This document shows, piece after piece, positions 57,220 through 64,000 of a stretch of DNA of 64,000 bases. Every line of letters begins with the position of its first letter. Positions within the stretch are counted from its first letter, which is position 1. The stretch is from Lonsdalea populi (GTDB lineage: Bacteria > Pseudomonadota > Gammaproteobacteria > Enterobacterales > Enterobacteriaceae): NCBI RefSeq assembly GCF_015999465.1, contig NZ_CP065534.1:2790001-2854000 (forward strand), read 5' to 3'. The notes under the pieces are model-generated. The model was not told the origin of the DNA. It saw only the letters and a list, made by a program, of their open reading frames with translations, and searched no databases. A program made the position numbers and the translations under genes.

Positions 57220-57739
57220 AACCTTTTAACACTTCCTGTTTTTCTTTCTCTAGCCATTCTTGATGATGCTTAATAGCTACTTTATATTGTTCATCAGTGT
57301 AATATTCTGTAGGTGATAAATTATTTCCAACACCTTGTATTATATTTGGTGTTCCGGCATCCTCTCCCCAAAACAGCCAAAATTCATTCAGTTTCAGAAG
57401 ACCATATACGCAATCATCAGGCAATTCCTGCATCGTTAGGCATAGCGCAAGATATCTCCATTTTCTGCGCGATAACTTGAGATCTATATTTTTTTCATCA
57501 CATATAAATCTTAAATAACCCTTCACTTCCTCAGTAATATCAGAACAAAAAGCCACTTCAGATATTGCTGTTAATAAATCGCCTTGAACACCATCGTTTT
57601 TTGCAATTTCATTGCATGCAAAATTGCTAATATCAGAAGCGGACAACTTATCTGATGCGATCCCTTCAGCACCAAGCAAAATCATTCCCCAGTCAACCAA
57701 CTTCATTTGGTTTGCCATTAAAAATACGTTTTCTATCAT
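57218..57739 (-). CDS. cdiI: Probable CdiI immunity protein
   Basis: It has 173 residues, acidic and AT-rich relative to cdiA. It overlaps the cdiA stop by four bases (ATGA), the standard position of an immunity gene. The sequence (KLVDWGMILLGAEGI, RRKWRYLALCL, YGLLKLNEFWLFWGEDAGTP, SPTEYYTDEQY) recalls DUF2247-type immunity proteins, but I give that only as a suggestion. It should bind the toxin at the C-terminus of its partner and protect the cell from siblings. Confidence 0.82.
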   Translation of the reverse strand: MIENVFLMANQMKLVDWGMILLGAEGIASDKLSASDISNFACNEIAKNDGVQGDLLTAISEVAFCSDITEEVKGYLRFICDEKNIDLKLSRRKWRYLALCLTMQELPDDCVYGLLKLNEFWLFWGEDAGTPNIIQGVGNNLSPTEYYTDEQYKVAIKHHQEWLEKEKQEVLKG

Positions 57740-60700
57740 GGCTTTGATGGTACTCCATTAATTGTGCCGCCAGAAACAAACATTCTGTGGCTAACTCCAC
57801 CTAATTTGGGATCCAGTATCCACTCAAATCGCCCAGGTACGCCATTCAAACTGCCCTCTAACTGATAGAGAGTTGCGCCGTTACTCAATGGGGTTTTAAC
57901 AGCAGAACCCGCATAGTTATCTACAATGTCATTAAACCCATGAGACTTAGGAACTGAAGGAAACTCCTGAGTAGCCGTTGGTTTGATTTTATCCGGATAA
58001 ATAGAGATCTCTTTTCCATCAATATCAGTAACAACTTTATTGGACAGTTGGTCTATTTTGTTTCCACTACCAGTGCCTTTTTCACCGGCCCCCACCCTTG
58101 GATTATCTAAAATATCATTCTTAATAATATTTCCACTAACTGATTCCGCTTTCCCTATATCAGTAGCACCCGGCACCTTCTTACCCGGTAATATAATCCC
58201 GGCCAGCATCCCGCCCGTGGCTTCCAGCGCTGCCTGATTGCCTTCAGACGCCTGTTTGATGGTATCGGCAACCGCTGACCAGGTTTCGCTCTGCATCAGC
58301 GCTTTAACGCTGTCTGCCACCGCCTGATTCTTACCCGATAAATCACTCAGCGCTTTGTCGCAGTAACCATCTCCCGTTGCACAGGAAGCCAGCGCCATCG
58401 CTGTGTCTGCAACATAATCTGCGGAGCCTATCGCGGTGTCCCCGGTATCCGCAATGGCATTGATAATACCGTTCGCCATGGAAGAAGTTGTCCCGTTACC
58501 CAGCTTATCCCGGATCTGCTCTTTCCAGTATTCGGCGCTCTGCTTAACGGATTCGCGGGCTTTGTCACCCGACAGCGAGTTATTCTCCACCGCATTCTTA
58601 CCCGCCTGCGCGCCCGTCGCTGCACCCGCTGTGCTGTCGCTGCTCACTCCCCCCGCGATACCAGAGGCCAGCGTCGCCAACGCGCTAATATTATCTTTCT
58701 GTTGCGACGTCAGCTCTTTACTGTCCGATGTGCCGTACAATACCAAAGCTATCGCAGGTGCCGCCAACTCGCCTGTCGCCGCGCCTATGGCTCCCGCTGC
58801 GCCATTACCGCCGCTAAGCTCTGCTACCACCCCACCCAGTATCGCATGCGCCATCAAGTTGTTCAGCTTCTGCGTTTCCGTCAGCGTGCTGTAATCCGCA
58901 TTATCCGTCGTGATTTCCTTCACCTTCTCCGCCAAATACGGCGCAGCTCCCTGCGCCAGCGCCGCTTTGATGTCTCCCCCCGCCAAGGCCTGCAACGCAC
59001 GGACCACCGCATTCACTCCGGTTTTAACACTATTATCCGTTTCAGAATGCGTCGCTTTCGTCGACTCGTACGTATTATAAATATCTAGCGACTGGCTGGC
59101 GATGTCGCTCACCAATTGCGCCTGTCGCAGACGCTTCTGCTCTTTTTCCTTGTCGAATATCGGGTCGATGGCGCCTTCATTCGCGTTCTCCGCATCACGA
59201 TTCAGCTGTGACACGTCCTGAGACTGGTCGGCCTGATGGCGGATTATCAATCCCCATTCGCTCACCGCCGCCTTGGTGGCGCCCTCTGCATGTCCGCTGC
59301 TGCTCTCATTGCCTATCGGCAACGCGCTCATGTTGCTCATCAGATTGGCACCTATCGGACCACCGCTGCTGAAGCCCGCGCTTTGATGCTCCGATTTGTA
59401 ATCGGCCTGATTATGAATGTCGCTCCAGCCCAGCGTCCCCGTATCCAGCAGGTTCTTGTCCTTGTCCGCCGTGCTCGCTATCACTGCGCCATCAAGCTGG
59501 GTATGGTTGCCGACCGTAATGTTATAGCCACCTTGACCGGCAAACAGTCCGGTCTGCTCCTTCACAGAGTCGTAATTGCTGTTCACCTTGTCTTTAGACA
59601 TATTGATGCTGGCGGAGCCCGTCATCGAACCAAAGGTGAAGCTGGCTCCCGCGCTGACACTCTGCTGCTTGGCGTCGTAACTGTTGCTATCCTGCTCACT
59701 CGTGAGCGTCAGGTTACGCCCCACGTCGGCGGTGATGGTCTCACCATTGACCTGTGCGCCTTTCAAGGTTGTATCACGTCCGCTGGTAAGATTAATACCG
59801 CTGCCCGCATCCAACGTCGTTTCGTTGTGCGTCAGTCCGTTGCCGTTTTCATGACCTTTACTGCTGTTCACGCTGGCGGATACGGTAATGCCGTATCCGC
59901 CAGAGCCCACACCGATGCCGACGCCGACACTGCCCCCCTGACTGCTGTTTTTACTGACGGTTTTCTCCGTATTCTGGGCTGACAACAGGTTGATGTCTCT
60001 GGCGGCATCCAGTGTCATATCACCAGCCGCCTTCAACTGACTGCCGGCGATGGAGATGTCGCCACTTTCCTCACCGTTCTTGTTGCCTGTCGCTGTAATC
60101 GAGAGATGACGACCTGCATTAAGCGTACTGCCCTGCGCCTGACTGCTTTCACTGTGCGTTTCGCTTTTCGACGATTGGCTGCCATAAGACAAGGTCACGC
60201 CGATCGTATTGGTAGAGCCCTGTGCTGCTTTAGGATCGTCCGAAGACACGCCTGCCGCGGCGTTTTGCGCATTAGCTGATTCCGTGACCGCACTATCGTG
60301 ATCCCAGGCCTGAGCCGCCTGAACACCGCTCAATGCCGCTTTCGTGCCTTGCAACGCTCTGAGTCGACTATCACTTTCCTGCCTCGATTTCTGCGCCGTA
60401 CTCACCGCCGTGTTCAGCGCGCTGCCTACCGTGCCGGATAACGCTAACGTAAAGCCGCTCTGTTTCGATTCAAAGGTCTCATGGCGATTGACTTCGTCGC
60501 GGCCAGAGTCAATCTCAACGCTGTCGCCGCTCAGGCTGAGGTCTTTGCCTGCCACCAGATCGGCCCCGCCGATATGCAGTTTATCGCCAGCGGTGATGCT
60601 CACATTGCCTTGGCTACTGCCCACCGTGCTGAAACTCTGATTCTGTAGCGTTCCTTTTTCGTCAACCTCGTGACGGGTCGACTGCTTACCGACGGTAAAG

Positions 60701-63700
60701 CCGATACCGCCACCGCTCATCAGACCGCTCTTGGTCTTTTCTTCCAGCAGATAATGAGACTCGGTTTCCGTGGCGGCAGAGATATCCACGTTGTGGCCCG
60801 CCCGCAGTGCAACATCTTGGTCGGCTGCGATCGCCGAGCCGCTGACGGACAGATCATTCCCCGCATTCACGCTGACGCTGTTACCGCTCAGCAGCGAACC
60901 TCGTTCCGTCGTGAAGCTATCATCTTGTACCGTGGAGCTGGTGCTCTTGTTCAAAAAGCCTTTTTTCTGCGAATGCTCTTCAAGGCGTTCAGACTCTTGT
61001 TCGGTTGCGCTGTTTATCGCCACATCGTTTCTGGCCTGTAGCGCAATCGCGCCCAGTTCGCTGTGCAGCGTACTGCCGGTAACGGCAAGATCGCCTTCAC
61101 GCGCAATCGCAGTCACGCCGCCCTGCCCGCTAAAGGTGCTGCCCACCACGGCATCGCTGGCGCTATCAATCATGCGCTGACTTTTCGTCCTCCCATCCTG
61201 TTTGTCTTCGCTGTCGAAAGCATTCGTTAGCTGATGCGCTTCTTTAATCGTGACGTTATCCGCACTGACGCCGACCCGACCTTCCGTACTGTCGACCTGA
61301 GCGCCCTCCGCGAGCAAATCCTTGCCTGCGATCAAGGTGACCCCCTTGGCGCCGCTCATTGCGCTGAGTAGCAGACGATCTTCCTCCCGACTATTGCTCA
61401 CTGACGACGTGCTGCTGTTGGCCTCAAGGTGGGTGGTGTTGGTGGATTTGTCCGCCAGCAAATTGATATCGCCGCCCGCTTGCACGCCTAGCTGCCCTCC
61501 CGCGCTGGCCTGACTGCCGCGCAGCGTAATATCTTGGCCGGCTTTGAGCGACAAATTGCCCCCGGCCTTCAGCTCGCTCCCCAGAGCCTGTTGCCACTCC
61601 CCGCTGAGTGTCGCCATACGCTCACCGGCTTCTTCCATACCGTCGCTGGTTCGATTGCCCATCGCACCGGAAATGACTTCCAACCCATCAGACTTGAAGC
61701 TGCTTTTCGCCGCGCTGATGTCCAGATTATCGCGAGCGCTCAAGCTAAGGTTATTCGTCGCGTCAAGCTTGGCGCCCTGCAGATGGATGTCGTTGCCGCT
61801 GAGGCTGATGTCGCTGGCGCTTAGGGTGGCCTGACGCAAGGCGTCCTGAAGATTCGTACTCATAGTCAGGCTTTCCGCCTGAACGTTAATGCTGTCAGCC
61901 TTGATATCGCCACTCAGATGCGAAAATTGCCCCGCATCGATGCTCAGCGCCTTGTCGGCGAACAGATTGCCCGCATTCGCGATGCTGTCCGCAGAGAGAT
62001 CCAGTTCGCCACCGGCAATCAGCGTGCCATCACCTGTCAGGCGCAGTGTGGACTGAGCGAGGTAAACCTTAGGCACGAGAACGGTTTGCGGACCTGAAGC
62101 CGTCTCGACCGTCTCGTCAACCATCCAGACGATATCCTGCTGAAGTGAGGCGATCTGCTCCGGCGTCAACGCCACGCCCGTGACCAGATGAAAGTCCTGC
62201 GCCACTTTGATGCCGTTGTTCATCAGATTCTGGTACTGCGCCATGGCATCTTCACCCTGAACGGACTGACGTCCGGTCAGACTCAGCACCTGATCCCGCA
62301 CCAATCGCTGTTCGTAGAATCCGTCACCCAGACGTTTATGCACCGTCGACGGGTCATACCCTACCTGCGACAGCAGATAATCGCTGCTGACAAACTGCGT
62401 GCGGCTGGTAAACCGTTCATCGGTGACCACCAGATAAGGGCTGCCCGTCGCCGGATTCTGGCGGAACAGACCATTGTCCGGAATCGAGGTCGCGACGCTG
62501 CCGACATATTGCTTAGCCGTCAGCGCCACTTCGGCTGGCAGCAGCGGTCGGCCTAATCCCGATGGGCTTCCGGCCGTGGCTTTACCGCCCGGGGCTAGCG
62601 CCACGTTAGCCTGCTGACCGTCGACGCCCTCAACGCTAAACGCCAGCGGGTTACGCTCCCACTCCGCCCTTTCCGCCTCGGCCGCTTTCAGCGCCGCTTC
62701 CACGCTGCTGATCTGAGCCTGATCCACAGTCGTATTAGTCATATTCGCCGCGGTGATGGCGACCTTTCCTTGACCGGAAATGATGCCGTCGATCGTCGTG
62801 AGGGCCGTAGTGGCATCGTAGTTTGTGGTGGGATACCAGTGACGCGTATCTCTGTCGTAGTGGTCGGCAATCACTTCGGTGCGATGTTCGTTGACGGAGT
62901 ATCCCCGGTTATCAACGTTGCCGCCCCCTTCAATCCCCAGATTGCCATTTGCGGTAATCACGCTGGCGTCATTGAGCAAGGAGCCGTTGATACGCAGCGT
63001 CATGTCGCCGCCCGCCAGAATTCGGGCGCCGGTCCCTTCCGCAATCAGTCTGTCACGCGTGAGCGAGCCGGTCACCGTACGCTCACGCAGGTTGTTGTAG
63101 TCCGTGACGTTCGGCGCGCTGTAAATATCGATGTGCTTTTCCGGGTCCCACTGTTCCAGCCTGCCTCGGTTAAATTCGCGCCAGACGGTATTTTGGTAAG
63201 GCGTCGGCACCGCTCTCTGCCAGAACCCCGTGGTTTGATAAAACGTCATGGCATAGCTGCCGTCCGCATTCGGTTGCAGGGCAAGGTAATTGACCCACAT
63301 GTCCGTTAACGTTCCAGACGTGTTTTTCACACGAACCTGCGCACGCTTGCCGGCTGCATCAATCGCCAGAATCGTGCCGTAAGGATTGCTTTGCGCCGCA
63401 GCCTCATCTTGGAACGTCAGCGACTGCGTGACGGGGGCCACGGTGTTCTTATCAGTGTTGACCGTTAAGTCATATGAACGCCAGAAGTAGTTGTAGCGCT
63501 GCCATTGGTAATTACTGGACTCCGCATCGCGCTCGATGTTCAGCCCCACGCGCTCGTTGACCAACCGCTGCGCATCGACCGTCACATTGCCGTCCGCCTC
63601 AATCGCGCTGGCCCGGTTTTCGATGAGATCGTGACTGCCCAACTTTAAGCTGCCGCCGCTGAAAATCAGGGCGCCGTCACGGTTAGTCAGACGCTCATTA

Positions 63701-64000
63701 CCGCGTAAATGGAGCGACTGGGTGGCCGCCAGCACCGCCCCCGAGCCATAGTTGTCAATGACGCGGCCACGGAGGGTCAGGTTGTCGCCCATCACCGCAT
63801 TCGGGTTATCCAACGTATCGAAGTCGAGCGTCATCGCGTCGGCTTCAATCCGTCCACGGTTGGTCAATTGCCCGGTGGTGACCTGCATCGACTTACCGAC
63901 CAATGTGCCTTGGTTGCTGAAGTGAGCGCTGTTTAAGGTCAGGTCGCCGGGAAGCAGCCAGTCCGTCAGGTTCGTCAAGACGCCGGCGACGGACAGCGTC
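57736..64000 (-). CDS. cdiA: Contact-dependent inhibition toxin CdiA, C-terminal part (5' end off window)
   Basis: Open to the window edge: at least 2087 residues, with the secretion signal and N-terminal part outside. The visible part has long hemagglutinin-type beta-helix repeats (motifs such as LSLSARDNLDISAAKSS, SGRDTTLKGAQVNG, VTIKEAHQL), then an Ala/Gly-rich pretoxin region, and VENN at 58579-58590, after which the toxin region starts. The last 280 residues are the variable CT; the final 70 (KSHGFNDIVDNYAGSAVKTP ... GGVSHRMFVSGG) are a compact domain I cannot name. Displayed on the cell surface after export by CdiB, which is not in the window. Confidence 0.93.
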   Translation of the reverse strand, partial: TLSVAGVLTNLTDWLLPGDLTLNSAHFSNQGTLVGKSMQVTTGQLTNRGRIEADAMTLDFDTLDNPNAVMGDNLTLRGRVIDNYGSGAVLAATQSLHLRGNERLTNRDGALIFSGGSLKLGSHDLIENRASAIEADGNVTVDAQRLVNERVGLNIERDAESSNYQWQRYNYFWRSYDLTVNTDKNTVAPVTQSLTFQDEAAAQSNPYGTILAIDAAGKRAQVRVKNTSGTLTDMWVNYLALQPNADGSYAMTFYQTTGFWQRAVPTPYQNTVWREFNRGRLEQWDPEKHIDIYSAPNVTDYNNLRERTVTGSLTRDRLIAEGTGARILAGGDMTLRINGSLLNDASVITANGNLGIEGGGNVDNRGYSVNEHRTEVIADHYDRDTRHWYPTTNYDATTALTTIDGIISGQGKVAITAANMTNTTVDQAQISSVEAALKAAEAERAEWERNPLAFSVEGVDGQQANVALAPGGKATAGSPSGLGRPLLPAEVALTAKQYVGSVATSIPDNGLFRQNPATGSPYLVVTDERFTSRTQFVSSDYLLSQVGYDPSTVHKRLGDGFYEQRLVRDQVLSLTGRQSVQGEDAMAQYQNLMNNGIKVAQDFHLVTGVALTPEQIASLQQDIVWMVDETVETASGPQTVLVPKVYLAQSTLRLTGDGTLIAGGELDLSADSIANAGNLFADKALSIDAGQFSHLSGDIKADSINVQAESLTMSTNLQDALRQATLSASDISLSGNDIHLQGAKLDATNNLSLSARDNLDISAAKSSFKSDGLEVISGAMGNRTSDGMEEAGERMATLSGEWQQALGSELKAGGNLSLKAGQDITLRGSQASAGGQLGVQAGGDINLLADKSTNTTHLEANSSTSSVSNSREEDRLLLSAMSGAKGVTLIAGKDLLAEGAQVDSTEGRVGVSADNVTIKEAHQLTNAFDSEDKQDGRTKSQRMIDSASDAVVGSTFSGQGGVTAIAREGDLAVTGSTLHSELGAIALQARNDVAINSATEQESERLEEHSQKKGFLNKSTSSTVQDDSFTTERGSLLSGNSVSVNAGNDLSVSGSAIAADQDVALRAGHNVDISAATETESHYLLEEKTKSGLMSGGGIGFTVGKQSTRHEVDEKGTLQNQSFSTVGSSQGNVSITAGDKLHIGGADLVAGKDLSLSGDSVEIDSGRDEVNRHETFESKQSGFTLALSGTVGSALNTAVSTAQKSRQESDSRLRALQGTKAALSGVQAAQAWDHDSAVTESANAQNAAAGVSSDDPKAAQGSTNTIGVTLSYGSQSSKSETHSESSQAQGSTLNAGRHLSITATGNKNGEESGDISIAGSQLKAAGDMTLDAARDINLLSAQNTEKTVSKNSSQGGSVGVGIGVGSGGYGITVSASVNSSKGHENGNGLTHNETTLDAGSGINLTSGRDTTLKGAQVNGETITADVGRNLTLTSEQDSNSYDAKQQSVSAGASFTFGSMTGSASINMSKDKVNSNYDSVKEQTGLFAGQGGYNITVGNHTQLDGAVIASTADKDKNLLDTGTLGWSDIHNQADYKSEHQSAGFSSGGPIGANLMSNMSALPIGNESSSGHAEGATKAAVSEWGLIIRHQADQSQDVSQLNRDAENANEGAIDPIFDKEKEQKRLRQAQLVSDIASQSLDIYNTYESTKATHSETDNSVKTGVNAVVRALQALAGGDIKAALAQGAAPYLAEKVKEITTDNADYSTLTETQKLNNLMAHAILGGVVAELSGGNGAAGAIGAATGELAAPAIALVLYGTSDSKELTSQQKDNISALATLASGIAGGVSSDSTAGAATGAQAGKNAVENNSLSGDKARESVKQSAEYWKEQIRDKLGNGTTSSMANGIINAIADTGDTAIGSADYVADTAMALASCATGDGYCDKALSDLSGKNQAVADSVKALMQSETWSAVADTIKQASEGNQAALEATGGMLAGIILPGKKVPGATDIGKAESVSGNIIKNDILDNPRVGAGEKGTGSGNKIDQLSNKVVTDIDGKEISIYPDKIKPTATQEFPSVPKSHGFNDIVDNYAGSAVKTPLSNGATLYQLEGSLNGVPGRFEWILDPKLGGVSHRMFVSGGTINGVPSKP

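Noticed and set aside
57736..63978. Many plus-strand open frames opposite cdiA
   Set aside because: They are shadows of the repetitive cdiA coding sequence.

Overview
The first 24.7 kb is enterobacterial chromosome. Gene order matches the E. coli dgt-mtnN-erpA-hemL-fhuBDC-mrcB-hrpB-thpR-sfsA-dksA-gluQ-pcnB-folK-panBCD-yadHG-can-hpt block, in high-GC sequence. Protein divergence from E. coli and an integrative element related to those of soft-rot bacteria suggest a plant-associated member of Enterobacterales (Pectobacteriaceae such as Brenneria, Lonsdalea or Dickeya). The genus is a guess. Compared with E. coli, fhuA (between mrcB and fhuC), btuF and yadS (between mtnN and erpA) and clcA (between erpA and hemL) are missing from their usual places. 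The rest of the window is accessory DNA.

Layout: (1) 1-24.1 kb, housekeeping genes for nucleotide salvage, Fe-S assembly, tetrapyrrole synthesis, ferrichrome uptake, cell wall, RNA metabolism, folate and pantothenate. (2) 24.1-26.7 kb, two small exported-protein genes, the second cut by a group II intron. (3) 26.7-45.2 kb, the partition/replication half of an SPI-7/PAPI-1-type integrative conjugative element (ICE), read right to left: soj/parA, a Cys-rich protein, dnaB, parB, DUF2786, DUF2857, a small ORF, STY4528, cargo, a PFL_4669-like gene, a lipoprotein, topB, DUF3577 and ssb. It ends at a 48-nt 3' fragment of a tRNA-Phe gene. The pilus and conjugation half is absent and the junction with the chromosome is the group II intron, which suggests deletion between two intron copies. 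(4) Cargo at 31.8-37.4 kb between STY4528 and the PFL_4669-like gene: a Tn3 derivative with Tn3 inverted repeats, tnpR and res but a gutted tnpA, carrying a ParB-like gene and a DNA adenine methylase where Tn3 has bla; and an Abi protein with a HEPN RNase motif. Copies of a palindromic element bound these cargo units. (5) 45.2-57.2 kb, a second mosaic island: P4-type integrase beside the tRNA fragment, a second tyrosine recombinase flanked by inverted clusters of a 10-bp iteron, a PemK/MazF-type toxin-antitoxin pair, a truncated plasmid-type parA, an IS3-family element, and an integrase/primase operon divergent from an XRE repressor, then symE. (6) 57.2-64 kb, a CdiI-type immunity gene and the C-terminal 2.1 thousand residues of a CdiA toxin running off the right edge.

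The ICE genes are tightly packed, mostly with 1-4 nt overlaps, and probably form one long transcript that maintains the element. The best candidates for something undescribed are the Tn3-borne ParB-like/methylase pair, the repeat-bounded cargo site, the iteron-flanked recombinase, and the CdiA-CT/CdiI pair. All assignments are from reading the sequence; no database search was run.
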